Shown: positions 50,603 through 63,120 of the stretch, piece after piece
Position numbering within the stretch: the stretch's first letter is position 1
How the letters are laid out: every line of letters begins with the position of its first letter
Assembly: GCA_030141605.1 (NCBI GenBank)
Contig: JAQGDQ010000046.1
Location: 558,001-622,000, forward strand
Reading direction: 5' to 3'
DNA: 64,000 nucleotides
From: Tubiluchus corallicola
Taxonomy: Eukaryota; Priapulida; Priapulimorpha; Priapulimorphida; Tubiluchidae
Made by a program: the position numbers and the translations under genes
Notes under the pieces: model-generated
Database searches by the model: none
Seen by the model: the letters and a program-made list of their open reading frames with translations, nothing else
What the model was told of the DNA's origin: nothing

Positions 50603-51726
50603 CTGTTGCTAAATATAACAATATGACAAACAAATTAGTAATAACTCTAGCAATCTACAACAAGAATACTTACTCAAAGGATAGCATATGCGAAAAGGCA
50701 AGAAAAAAACAAAAAAGCAAACAGATACAAATATTAAATTTTGTGATGGCTACAAATCGTGTGATAAAGGATATCTATTATTCACATGGAAATTTTAATA
50801 ATTTTTTAAACAAACAAACAAACCCAAGATGGCCACCAAAAACAAATCATCAACGAAAGTTGGCAAAAAGTGTTTTTTGGAGTTTAGTAACAGATTTCAT
50901 CTGGTTTACCCATTTGAGTTCATCCAGTTTATACCTAATTATTTACAAAACAGTAAAGAAAATTGTTGAACTGCAATCCTGCATTTATCGAGGGCTGACC
51001 ATTTTAATTTATCAGTGATATAAAAGTTCCAGTAGGACTACTTCTGAAACTTTGGTAATCCCATTTATTTCACAAGGCATAGCTAAAAATTATTCCTCGA
51101 CAACGTCATTTTATTTGTTTTGGAGACATTTAATGACATTTTGTTGTCATGACACAACTTTTGCACGTTTTCCAACTCATCAGTCACATATAATCACTGC
51201 CTCTGACTGATTCGGTTAAATTAGTGCTGTTTGTGAATTTGATGATTTTAGTATCTTATTAAATTGGCTATAGATTGTTGTCTATTACAGCAAAGCAGGA
51301 GGGACCCTAGCAATTCCTTGTGTCTTCTCTAGTGATGACTGGACTTGAGGACGTAACTCCATTGATTTTCGTCGCTTGGGTTCTGAGTTGTACAGAGTCA
51401 CAAATAATTTTGGTGAAAAAAGACCAGAAACTGTATTGAGTTAAGTCTGTTCATGAAAATTATGTGGTTTACTATATTGAACTGTCTCTTTAAATACTAT
51501 TGGAAAGAAAAAATTTTGGCAGATAAAATGTCTTCACAAAAGATTTACCATGTGCAGCACAAAATTAGGTTAGCCAAATACATTAGAATTAATATCTGGT
51601 AAGATACCTAATATTAAACCATAGTACGTTGCTGATAAAAATAATACAGATTTTTTTCTCAACAAAACTGTACACAATCCTGCTAACAACCTGATATGAG
51701 TACATTCAAGAAATTATCGTTCTGGG

Positions 51727-52758
51727 TAGAAATGCACTGGCTCCACTTTTGCCAGATCCGGATCGGATCTGCTTCTGTATATATCGGATCCAGTTCCGAA
51801 CTTACAAATTAATGTAAACAATATTTCATTTGTTTTGCCTTTTGTTCATGAGGTTGCATTGCCTGTCAATTTTCAGTGTTACTGAGTAATTTTAAGTGGA
51901 ACCACTACAAACATTGATGTACTGTAATTTCGAAAACTTACTCCGCACTTGGTTTTATTTAAAAAAAACATGCCAAACTACGCTTTTACTGGAAGTAAAT
52001 GGCTTTAAACTTTTAGCAGACATTTTTGTAGCAATAGCCCCTATGTTTTGCGCTATTTTCTTCAAGGAACCACAGCATGAAGACCGTTGCTATTGCTTGC
52101 GATTACAAGCATGACAGGATAAAAACTAAGTGATACTTTCGAAGATAAGCCTTTTCACAGTTCCAGCGATTGATGATGATCGTGAAAGGTCAAAGGCTAA
52201 ATGTACCAGACAACATATTTATGTACATTTGACAATGCAAAAGCTACTGTAATTGTAACAGTTTTAACAGTTAGATAGAACCTTACCTAGTTCATTTTTT
52301 CTTGTTCCCAAGCAAGATCTTGTTAGTAAATCACTCTACACTCAGAGCTAATGCATAATTAAGAAAAGTCCACATAAAACATCTGAAGTCACTGAACTGA
52401 TGCCGCAAAGGGCTTTGTTTTACACACATGTCACATGACAGTTGTAGTTTAGATGTGTTGCTGAGGTACACTTAACGTGTGACCTGCAGCAACTGCACGT
52501 GCGCACAACGAAACTGTAAAAAGGCTTATTACTGAAGATTTTAATAGAAATCCCTCAAATTCTTTAAAAAATTAAGACAATTCAGGTAATTAAACTGTTA
52601 TGCACTTTTCTCACCCGCTCTAATTTTCTTCACAATTGGTTTGCAATTAGTTATTTTACATATAGAAAAATAGAAATACAAACAGTGCAAAATCCGACGA
52701 AATTTGAGGGAACTAAATCCACTAAAATTACCAGATATCGGGACCAGGTGCATCCCTA
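51727..52758. mobile_element. Degenerate hAT-like non-autonomous element with 8-bp target duplication
   Basis: Ends TAGAAATGCACTGG... and (reverse complement) TAGGGATGCACCTGG... form a degenerate inverted repeat. The flanks are GTTCTGGG (51719-51726) and ATTCTGGG (52759-52766), seven of eight bases identical, the duplication length of hAT transposons. Near the left end lies a GATCCGGATCGGATC palindromic stretch, repeated as CGGATCC further in. About 1 kb with no transposase. It lies in the intron 50603-53138. Confidence 0.72.
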
Positions 52759-53138
52759 ATTCTGGGATCAGCTAATATGTCAATCATAATCATATATTAA
52801 TCACTGATGAATTGCACTGTGTTATGTCTCACAGTAGCAGTGGCTACATTTTAGAGCTATATTGATCTTTGGGCAAGCTGTTTGATTGTACAACCTATAC
52901 CACACTCTGTGTGACTCCATATTACTGGGAACAAATTGTATATTTCATGGCTAGTGTTTTCGACAGTCATTACGATTAACTATTAACGTTACACTTCGCA
53001 AATGAAATTGAGCAGTGTTATTCATGCCTGACCTAAACAAACCAGCAAATAGACCTGTACTTCATTAGGTTCTTGTTTACCACTATTGTATAACCGAATC
53101 AAATCCTTATTCATAAACCATGATTGTAGAACACTTAC

Positions 53139-53172
53139 CTGTCAGAATAACTTCTGCCTTTTTTGAAGCCAT
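53139..53172 (-). CDS. Candidate 5' exon with an upstream ATG
   Basis: An ATG at 53172 is followed by eleven codons (MASKKAEVILT) and one base, ending at a strong donor (GTAAGT). The true transcription start lies further right and is not visible. If joined to the exon at 50533-50602, this frame runs through it and stops in the exon at 49925-50023, giving a 45-codon upstream ORF. If spliced directly to 49925-50023, the phase fits and the receptor would start without a signal peptide. It is therefore either a 5' UTR exon with an upstream ORF or an alternative first coding exon. Confidence 0.45.
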
Positions 53173-54936
53173 TTGTTAAGCATCTTATTTGCACTAAGAA
53201 TAATTATAACATAATAGTTGCTACGAAAAATTTAGTTTAACTGTATATTACCAACTGTATTACTAACTGTAATATACACAGAAGGGAATTTCTTGTTAAA
53301 CTGTCTTACATATATAGTCAATAATTGCCGAATAAATGGATCACCAAAACTCATAAAAAAGTTCATATTTCTTTGATTAAAGCAAATTTATAATGTTGTC
53401 ACCATCATGTCTGTCCTCCGACTACACCCTGTCTACAAAAATGTCTCGCGTCTCAATATAAAATTATTGGTTCATCACCAAAAAATTACAAAACATTTTA
53501 ATGAGCCTGAAAATGCTTTAATTTCAATAAAATTTGTAAAATTTGCAATATGCGAAAGTATTTTTCTTGTTAAATCCTATGCACCATAACTATAAAAAAA
53601 TAATGTTCGTTTAATCGTTTAATTTATAGTTTACTTTTTTTATTTGTTTACTTTGTTTTATGATAATTAACCCTAAAACACTGATAAAGATCTAGTGTTT
53701 CATTTATGCTAAGTCCTTTGTAACTTGTTTTTTGTTTCAATGCCAGCTATCATCTCCCACAATCACCTCATATTGCATCTCATTCTTACGTCACGCGATT
53801 GCACCAAGATTAAGAATTTGCTCTGGTAGGCATGCACCCCATTTTCTAACAAATTCATTAGAATCAATGTCTTTCTTTTACTTTACTGTGGTGCTTATCA
53901 GAACATTCTGAAATCCACTTTGGCCTCTTGCACATGTAGAATAAGTCAGGTATCAACTTCCTCTTCAGGTGCATGAAGAAATACCATCTACACGTGATTT
54001 ATCTTCTTCAAAAAAAGACAAAGCTTTGTCATTAATTATGGCATACAGGCTTTCATTTCCATTTGTTTGCACAGGTAGCAAATAATTCACTATTATTTTC
54101 TTCAGTTAAAGAATCTTTCCAGTTCTTGGGAAGTGTTCTTCTACCTTCATGTTACACTCTATCCTTGCATGCTCTGCCCATGCTTCTGCTTTCAGAAGGT
54201 CTTTTTGATACGTGTTTACACAAGATCTACACTTTCATAATCTTGCAACTAACATTCAGTACGCTCATTTTGTATTGCTATTTTGCATAACATTTTTAGT
54301 AAATAAAGTGATATAATTAAATGTTGTTAAGTCATACTGTATTTTACTAGGGTAAGACTTTTGTACATCTGTGTACCAATTTTAGAACCATCAATGCCAT
54401 CATTATGAGCATTGCACTTAAGAGTCAAGTTACATTTTCATATAGTCAAGTTTTTCCAAGCACACTCCCATTTCTTCCCAGCAGCAAATTAATATTTCTG
54501 GTCAGATTGTTTACAGGACAAGCATACAATATCACCTTCCTTTGCAAACTGATAAATGTTACAATTTTATCTTCTGTGAATCAGTTTTATCATCAGTTTC
54601 ATGTGTTAACAATTACTTCTAGCCAAGCTAATTTGAAATCTGTAGCCAAACACAGTTTTCCTTAGTATACAACGACTCTGAAATAGTGACAAAAGTACAA
54701 CTGCTATCGTTTATATAACTTAATCAGGCCTGGTAGTTATTACCCTACAACTAACTGGGTAGCTAGAAACCATACGTTAAGAGTACTTCTATATTTAACA
54801 GTTGCGACATGACGTGTCCTGAAATTTTCGGGTCACGTAACTTGTGGATGTCATTTTGGTTCCACCTCAGCAGACGCTCGCATAAACTGTATTCAAGTGT
54901 TTTGTAAATTTTGTCATTTGGTAAAAATTATTAATT
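53173..54936. other. Upstream flank of the receptor gene
   Basis: Promoter and 5' flank must lie here, but I see no convincing TATA or initiator context. On the minus strand around 53700-54300 several frames give peptide-like fragments (for example ARIECNMKVEEHFPRTGK) broken by stops, which may be an old pseudogene; not identified. Confidence 0.4.
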
Positions 54937-55067
54937 ATGGTGAACTGCTGTGTGCGCGGCTGCGCTAGCAGGCACGAAAAGGGTTATATACTATGTACAG
55001 TATAGACAGATTTCCAACAAGTCCACTTAAAAGAGAAATATTGACTACTAAGTTGAATAGTAACTAG
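54937..55067 (+). pseudogene. THAP zinc-finger domain relic, frameshifted
   Basis: The plus-strand ATG at 54937 opens MVNCCVRGCASRHEKG, the diagnostic start of THAP domains (M-V-x-x-C-x-x-x-x-C). The next THAP block, DRFPTSPLKREILTTK, appears about 30 bp on in a different frame, ending at a stop at 55067. The distal C-x-x-H pair is not found. THAP domains bind DNA and occur in host regulators and in P-type transposases. A frameshift and missing distal half suggest a dead copy or a gene fragment. It could instead be a first exon with a sequencing or assembly error. Confidence 0.6.
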
Positions 55068-55393
55068 AGTAATTAGACTGTAATGAGCAATGAACAGTGG
55101 CATGGCAAGACTTAAATAAATATATTTCATATTTTAAACTTGAAGTGATGCAATTATGTACACTTTTATTTTGTGAATTAAGTTACTTTATACTAAGCTG
55201 TACGAGGCTTCCAACTGCCTTAGATATGCCTAAATTAGGTACGATAATATTACGGTGCTGTTTTAACACTAAGTGGCCTAATATACAGGAGAAGGTAGTA
55301 TGATATTGTTCATACAGGTTAAACATATTGTTTCAAAAATTGCAAAATTTTCTAAACCATAACGAGAAGTCTACACCCAATTTATTCTAGTTG

Positions 55394-55395
<2 letters not shown>

Positions 55396-55462
<67 letters not shown>

Positions 55463-55472
55463 TCTCTCTCCT
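55396..55472. repeat. CT dinucleotide microsatellite
   Basis: About 75 bp of nearly uninterrupted CT, explaining the arginine/glutamate-repeat open frame on the opposite strand. Confidence 0.95.
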
Positions 55473-55882
55473 TTGCTTGCTCTTATACATAAATATTGTA
55501 TTTTTTAGGGTACACTTCAACAAGAACCAGTATGAGAAAAATGGAGCAGATAGGAAAAAGAAACAAAACAATGCTATTCCTCTTTTTGAAGCCTGGCTTT
55601 GCAAGACCATATCACCCAAAAAGGGAAACTGTTCTCCTGCGAAATAGCATAATAAATGCACTTCTTTACAAGACCATCAGTACTGCAAGGTTACACAATC
55701 TATGCATACAAATGAATGCAATGAACTTGCGCCAGAACAGAATAACAATGACATTGACTTTCTGTATTTTGTAGTCAATATTCGAGTATGATTTGTAATA
55801 CATATATAAATTTCAGCCAATGTTCAGCTTTGGTTTGTTTACCATTATTTCTGTTGATAATGATTTAATTGGTTTTGGTGTG

Positions 55883-56492
55883 CAGTAGGCGCCACTTAAC
55901 AGACTCACTTCAAGACGGAAGCGTTTTGACCTAATTAACCGACTGAACCTATTAGCCGATGGGTGTAGTATTACAGGTATAGAAAGTATGAGTCGTCAGC
56001 TTAATATACACTGCAAAGGTTTTTAAAGAATTTTAGAAAGGAAGTAATGCGTAAATTCCTTTGTGCAATTAAAAATTTAAAATAATAAGTTATATAAGTG
56101 AATTAGCAATAAATTAAAAAGTATACTTTTCAAAATCACACAGGTCTGTTTGTTTGCAAAAATGACTGTACGCTACATCGCTAGTAACTGCTACGCTAGC
56201 ATATTAGCACATGATAAGCATACTTGTACCTGCTTACAAACAAAATGGTATTTAACGAGATTGTTTCTATCCATATTATAGTTCACAAAAGCGAAGCTAA
56301 GATGACATACAAGTGGGAAAGGCTCTTTGGGCACATACAAATGTCTTATTTTAACTACATGAAGGAAAATATTGAGTCAATTACCAACAGTTTTTTATGT
56401 AAACTTGAATAGGAGCGGCCCATACCAGACATTTTTGAGTCAATTAAGTGACTGAGTCTATTAACTGCGAGTCTATTAAGCGGGGCCTACTG
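55883..56492. mobile_element. TIR element, pogo-like
   Basis: Left end CAGTAGGCGCCACTTAACAG and right end (reverse complement) CAGTAGGCCCCGCTTAATAG match over about 26 bp with four mismatches. The right flank is TA and the left flank TG, so the TA duplication is mutated or absent. The CAGTRGSC start resembles the 4568-5063 element but the interior differs. The internal plus-strand frame at 56224-56412 has no transposase motif. Confidence 0.7.
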
Positions 56493-57589
56493 TACATACA
56501 TGTTTGAGAGCTACATTTTATTTTGTATACAACAACTTTTGGTAAATTGCTAATTTAGGTAATTTCATCGGGTTACAACCGAATATTACATATTAAAATG
56601 AATGCCATCTCCAAATTTAACATATTTACGTACCTTCTTAGTTCACATTTTCATTTATTGTATAACAGCATTCCACGGTCAGTTTTCATGTTATCACTTG
56701 TTTGAATACATTTTAATGAAATTTGTTCATCAGTTCAAATTTTTAGTGCCTTTAATCTTGTATTTTAGAGGAAATTCATTCATTTGCTTAATCGGCTTGA
56801 ACAGCTACATCAAAATCATTTTGGAGCCAAAAATAGCAATAACAAATTTTATGCTAAAAATTTGTACGTATTATGTATTTCGATCAAGCTACAAAATGCA
56901 ACCAAATATTTGTAAAAAAGGTACAATGATTTTTATCACATTTCTCGAGTAATTATCTTATTCTTTGGGAGCTTGCTAACTTGCAGATATTAACGAGTCG
57001 ATTTTACTATTGAACATTTGTGGACTGTAAAACTATATCATGAACAGTACATACTATTTGTTTAAGCAAAGCATTTACTGAACAGAAAACAAAAAAACTG
57101 TTCCAGAATGTGTGTTATAATTACTTATCCTAATTATAATAAACTTGTGATCAACTCGAGGTCCAGGATACGGCATACTATCAAACACTCAATGGCTTTC
57201 ACTTTAATGGTTTAAAGCCAAACTTGCTTGTTTATTCAACAAAGCCACTTATTCACTTTTATCAATGGGGTAACTGAACGCTATTGTCGCAAGTTAAGTT
57301 GCTACCAGGTAACCTACAATGCAAACGATTCTGATTTTTGAAACTCATCCTGTGACTCACTCATAGCCATAGTGTGCTAAATAACCCCATTTGTTATTGC
57401 AAAGGACTTTTTTAATTTAAATAGGAGAGGCTCGTATACATAAGTGCGACCTATTATTCCCAAGCCACTAACATACGCACATGTATAGAGTGAGTCAGTA
57501 CACAGTCTGCACCCACATGTATAAGATTTGAAGGGATCTGAAACAGTATATAATTTCTTGCAGTTAATTGATTCTATATTACATTAATT
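56493..57589. other. Intergenic, nothing recognised
   Basis: AT-rich. The plus-strand open frame at 56602-56952 is hydrophobic and AT-driven, with no domain. Confidence 0.5.
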
Positions 57590-60500
57590 TATTATCTTAG
57601 GATACCTTAGGTGTTTTGGTTTTATCCAGCTTATTTTTGAATGTATTTATATTGGGTGCAGATACCACTTCATTTGTCGGACTATTCCAGGCGTTAACGA
57701 TCTTGCTTGAAAAGCTGTGAAGACATACCGATTTATACCCTCTAGTCAATGTTATACTCACTACAGCAATGTCATACTTTTGGTGCAGAATTTAATACAT
57801 TTCTATCATATCTCCTCTAAGCCATCTGTAAACCAGTATAGATAGTTTTAGCTGCCCGAGTCTCTCTTCATATGGTAATCATTTTAAATCGGTCAGGCTT
57901 TTTGTGGCATATCTCTGAATTTGTTTGATGATATCAATGAAGCCAATCATAACAGGACTCCAAACCAACCTAGAGAATTCAAGATGTGGCCTCACCTGCA
58001 TCTTGTATAACCAAACAAAGATATCATGATCCAAACTTCTCTTTATTATTCCCGTCATTACCTCGACTCTACTGATTTTTTATTAACATGCCCCTCGAAA
58101 GTTAGCAGTTTGTCGAATGTTACACATCCTTTCTGGGAGCCACCCATGGAATATGCTTGCAATTTTTCCCAAAAATCAACAAATACTCTCTAGCAGGATT
58201 GTCTTTTTTAATACTTGTTTTATTTATAGCTTTATATTTCTCAGTGTTGAGATGGACAGCTACTCTGTCTTCTTCTCATTGTATTACCCTACACAGTTCA
58301 GTATCATCTGCAAACATCAGTGTACTAGAGGCAACATTTGTTGGCAGGTCATTGATGTATATCACAAATAACACCGGGCCGAGGCCACTCCCCACTGGTA
58401 TACCACTATGAACTGGCTGCCAACTTGAACTACTTCCTTGAATCAGTACTTTCTGTTATCTTCCTTGTAGAAAGCTAGAAATCCAGGTGACAATTTCTCT
58501 ATTGATACAGTAGGACTCGAGTTTTCGAAGAAGTCTGAAATGCGTTCCTTGTTCAAAAACCTTTTCAAAATCTAAATAAATAGTATCCACTTCATATCCA
58601 TTATCTAGTGCCTCAGTCCATTTCTTCAGAACCCACAACAACTGTAAACTAGTGGAACACCCAGGCAAAAAACCATACTGATTGTTACATATAAATCTAT
58701 TATTCAGCAAATAATACAGTATTATCTGGGCTCTGACAAACTTTTCCATCACTTTACAGAGTATGCTCCTTAGTAATATCATCCAATCCCTCTGATTTGA
58801 TCACATTGAGTCCCTTCAATTTCTCACATACCATCTCCTCAGTGATAACTAGATTCCCCATAGGTGTCTCAGGGGTCAATGGTTGCAAACACTAGCAAAA
58901 TATTCAGACAATGTTTCTGCTATTTCCTCATTGCTAGTAGTTAAATCGGAGTTGTTATTATTAGCACTTTGTAGAGCTCAGTAATCCCTTCTCGGAGTTT
59001 ATATTTAGACTTAACGTATTTCCATAGAGCTTTTGGCTTATTTTTACCATTATGTGGAATTTGTCTTACATAATCTCTTCTCTGCTTCCTGATTTCATAG
59101 GTTGCTCGATTTCATGCTCTGTTATATTCTAATCTACTTTCATCAGAAAGGATTGCACAATGCCTTTTCCAGAGACGTTTTTTCTTACGCAAAAGTTGTC
59201 TACACCATACATTCAAAGGTGTTTATTTGTTTTTCATTCTCATTAGCAAAGGATTTCCTGACAAACTTCGTCTTAAGTTTATTCATCTGACTTGCAAAAT
59301 CCTCCCATGCCTGACCAACATCTCGTTCTAATAAGTTCCACGAAGCAGATTTAACTTCATCCCTAATGGCATTAAGTCAGCTGCATTATAATTCCAATGC
59401 ACCTGTGAGTTATAGGCCATTGCAATTTGACATGTGAAACAAAAACACAGAATTGAATGGTCACTTAATCCCAATGGATCAATATACGTTAGATCCTCAA
59501 CCACTGCAGCCTCATATAATGTGTACAATAGTTATTTCTGGAACAGAAATCGAAACTGGGAGTCTGTCATAGCAACATTTTATTTGAACACGAATCACTG
59601 AAAAACATGTTTGGAGAAATATCGGTTCACGGTGATTACTTTTGCAACCCTTTCCAATTTCGCTGACTTTTCACCCCATTTTAATAATTATCTTTGAATT
59701 TTCCATGACTTTCCAGGATCGAGTAGACTCGGTAGGTTCTTTCCGCAAGCTCGAGCTGGCTCCTCAACATGTTGATGCAGACTATTTATTAATAACAAGT
59801 TTATGAATTCTTCTGGGAAATGTTAGTTGTTTGACCCTGACAAACATAAGTTGTTTGAGCAATTGATACTTGGATAATTAAAGTCTCCTACTATTAGCAA
59901 ATGACTCGTGGTTTTTTGTAATGCTTGCCTGTATCAATTTCACTAAGTCACAGTTGTTGACTGCACTTCCACTGTTACTTATATATATATATATATATAT
60001 ATACATCCAAACAACAGACTGTCTTTGTGGTTGTTACTTTCTAGATTTATTTTTAGCCAAAGTGACTCTAAAAACTCCAACTCCCAAGACGACTGTTGCC
60101 CCAGGTCAAACTCCTCTGTAGATAAATTACAATACCTATGCCATTAATTACTTCAAAATTTACATAAAAGCAGCAGCAATAATTATTCAGTGCAAACTAT
60201 GTCATTGTTTGTTCAAAGTTGGGTTTTTTTACCTCGTTTCAATAATATGAGGCTGCTGCAATTCAACTTTACACTTTAGTTCATCAGTTTTCTTGACCAG
60301 GCTGTCAGCATTTGTGCAAAAGCATTGAATCTAGGTTTTCAGTTTTAAATTTTCCAGTCCTGTCATCTTCTTGCACTCTTCTGCGACAATCATTGTTGTT
60401 AGCATGTTGAGTATGTTATTAGCATAAATTCTTTCTGGATTATTTGTATCACACATGCTATTATATACACTATTTACAACTGCAGAGACAAGTTCATCTA

Positions 60501-60740
60501 TTGATTCGGATCTGGTACAGGCTCTTCTATCACCTTGCCTTGTTTTATTTTCAACATCAAAGTATTGACCTCTTTCTGAGTTTCAGCCTTTTTTGTTGCT
60601 AGTTACTTCCTTAGTGTCTTGTTTTCTTGTCGCTGAATCGGAGTTAAGTCTGGGTATATGCCTATAACTCTCAGCCTCTTGTTTTTTTTATTCTTTTAGT
60701 ACTTGTGCTTTCTTTAGAATCTTCCCTTACAGCTTCTTCT
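57590..60740 (-). mobile_element. Dead CR1/L2-like LINE
   Basis: Read on the minus strand from 60740: coiled ORF1-like sequence (KKAETQKEVNTLMLKIKQG), the start of an endonuclease (CTNADSLVKKTDELKCKVEL), its C-terminal block near 59430-59490 (IDPLGLSDHSILCF), pre-RT KLKGLNVIKSEG, RT blocks (NNQYGFLPGCST, DTIYLDFEKVFE, GLGPVLFVIYINDLP, MFADDTEL), and the C-terminal region (LPYEERLGQLKLSILVYRWL, SSKIVNAWNSPTNEVVSAP, TFKNKLDK) ending near 57590. The catalytic FADD is intact, but many stops and frameshifts show an inactive copy. The order and motifs fit the CR1/L2 group. A TA run lies at 59980-60003 inside it. Confidence 0.88.
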
Positions 60741-61799
60741 ATTGTGGCTCTTAATAAAGTAAGTTTAGTAAGTAAGTAAGTTTATTATTTTATCACCCTT
60801 TTTAAAATAGCAAAATACACAACACAGTGATTTATAAGTCTGTCGAACATACAATGATATTACAAAGTGCAAAAGTAATTATTGATTAGAGGTGAAAGGG
60901 TAGCGAAAGAACTATAAGATATCGAGGTCAGCCACTCTTTCAGAATTGTTACTAATATAATTAATTAATGCGCATATACCAAGTAATTAAAAATCATCAA
61001 AAATAGAAAAAAGGCATAAGAAAAAGACTCCTTACCATCAATAGCGTTTCATATCATTCGTTAAAAATATTATTTACATCGACAGCCAGCCATTTTAGAC
61101 CTGTTCATAACATAAAAGCATTCAATTCCTCGATGAAGCCACGAGATCTCAAACAGGTGAAAAAAATTTAGGGTACAGTACAAGAACCAAAAACGAATAG
61201 CAATTCCCTGCTAGATAATCACTTGGCAAAAATTTATTTCCGACTTCATTTTCTTCTCATTATGTAATTCTTGTAGTCCGTAAATAGCGCAACGTACAGT
61301 AAATATCGGAAAATTTGCTGATTTAGCTCTGATCTCAAAGAGACTGATTTGGTAATTATATGGTTATTTTATATTACATTGTCGATTATTAGTAGTTTGA
61401 GATATTGCTATGTTAAATAACAATAATTTAGAAAATTGCGAAGTGATCGGTGACCTCTACTAAGTAAGAGACTGCCAGTCCTATACTGGCGCTGTAAAAT
61501 ATGATTGAATATTACCAACTGTAATTCGGGTATGACAAGTAATAACTGGAGAAACATTATTACTAATAACACTTAATATAATTAATTAATATTATTACTA
61601 GTATCAAGAAACTCAGTGTGTCTTGCTGCAAAAAGTAATTTAATAAGTTCAATTTCTAGTCCACTAATAAAAACAACTGGTTATTTTGTTTATTTATTAT
61701 TGATAATTTAGTAGTTAATTGTTCAATATCACTTAAAGGAGTTCTTATAGAAGATTAAGGGCACAACACTTAATAACATTGACATTTAGAGGTTGGTGG
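60741..61799. other. Intergenic, nothing firm recognised
   Basis: Short GTAAG repeats near 60755-60780; otherwise AT-rich with no open frame or element end that I can support. Confidence 0.5.
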
Positions 61800-62698
61800 T
61801 GTTGGGAGCCAAGTGGACCACTGCGCCAAGTAGACCAATTGGTCTACTTGGGCTGCCCAAGTAGGACACTAGAGACAGGTCGCGAATTGAGTCGTTAAGT
61901 GTACTGACACCGTCCGTTGTGCTTGTTTATGTAATAATAATAATTAAAAACGTTAGTACACGTTGAATAATTTATTATACATCTAATAAAATAAAAGAAT
62001 TTTATTCTGAGCTGGTAAAAGCACCGCGAGGCGGTCGAGAGGTTGGACTTAATTAGCTCAGCAAAAAATTTTTTGATGGCTACCTTGCCTTTGAAGCGAT
62101 CAGTTTATGCCCACTCATACATACACACAGTGATTGCTATTTCAGTTCAAAATCAATTTTCGTTTTGTTTTGAAAATATCAGTTTGTTCATAGGGCAACA
62201 TCGCTATAACAAACCAATATTTTTCATCCACACTGAGGATTTGGAATTAATGTTAGAAAAATTTATCAGCTGCATTTTTATAAACTTGTTTATGCAATTC
62301 AAGTTGGAAAATATTTGACTGAATTAGCAATGCACTTTCACAGAATGCAATACAAAATAAAAATAAATATGACTATGGAAACAATAATAAATACGAGCAA
62401 AGTAAATAACAGGCTAAGCTACAACAATATTACAAAATAACATTTTGGTTGGGACTCAAAAAACTCAAAAAAGTTATTACTAGTAACACAATAAACCAAA
62501 ACTTGACAAAAGGCAAAACTTGACAAAAGTTCATAAACACTGGAATATTCTCACTTAATATTTAAGTCTACAGCTAAACAATCCTACATCTAACACCTAC
62601 ATTTATCGCTAGTGTCCTACTTGGGCTGCCCATGTAGGACACTACTTTTAGCGCATCAAGTGGTCTACTTGGCGCAGTGGTCCACTCGGCTCCCAACA
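61800..62698. mobile_element. 899-bp TIR element with 5-bp target duplication and subterminal hairpins
   Basis: Ends TGTTGGGAGCCAAGTGGACC and (reverse complement) TGTTGGGAGCCGAGTGGACC match over about 38 bp with one mismatch, and GGTGG flanks both sides (61795-61799, 62699-62703). Just inside each end is a hairpin built on CTACTTGGGC-T-GCCCA(A/T)GTAG. No transposase; a plus-strand frame at 62043-62318 shows no domain. Non-autonomous DNA transposon of undetermined superfamily. Confidence 0.85.
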
Positions 62699-63090
62699 GG
62701 TGGTCTTCAGTAAGTATCAATTGTTAATTATACAAAAACAAAATACTAGATACCTTCGTAGCTTCATACATATCTTTATAGGTATTCACTGAACCGTCAC
62801 AAAATGTAGGTAAAAAATTAGACGATACTATCTCAAACACAAACACAAAATACAACGTGCACGAGGTCAAACGCCTTTTCAGAATTTAATCTGAAATTCT
62901 GACAATTTTTCGCCCTTCACTTCTTTCATTAATAATTCTGGATTTTCTTGACGGGTTATCGTGTGCAAAGCCGGCCTCTGTTTTTGTGAGCCTGTTACAG
63001 TGCATTCCTGAAAATCTAAGATTATTACTTTGCCTTAATAAGCACGAATAATAATTATTTTAGTCCTGCTAATTAATTTGGGGTATAGTT

Positions 63091-63120
63091 GTCGTTGTTG
63101 TTGTTGTTATTATTATTATT
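63091..63120. repeat. GTT/ATT trinucleotide microsatellite
   Basis: GTTGTTGTT passing into ATTATTATT. The surrounding 62704-64000 shows no gene or element that I can support. Confidence 0.85.

Larger units (their letters stand above)
261..53172 (-). other. Polycystin-1-family receptor gene (WSC/EGF/PKD/REJ/GAIN-GPS/PLAT), 3' end outside window
   Basis: This is the whole transcription unit as reconstructed by eye. The 34 coding exons from 50587 to 261 join with consistent GT-AG borders and phases and give about 2,140 residues. Family knowledge: polycystin-1-like proteins are large sensory or adhesion receptors with an autoproteolysed GPS, a first transmembrane helix, a cytosolic PLAT domain and ten further helices, often paired with a TRPP channel. 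Here the extracellular part carries three EGF, four WSC, one PKD and one REJ region. The reconstruction also contains an additional extracellular PLAT domain and a 32-cysteine module. The membrane domain after the second PLAT is cut off at the left edge. The exact orthologue cannot be named from the sequence. Confidence 0.93.

Noticed and set aside
50524-51018. 164-residue plus-strand open frame, one of the longer ones in the window.
   Set aside because: No domain or homologous motif; it overlaps the signal-peptide exon in antisense and is AT-driven.
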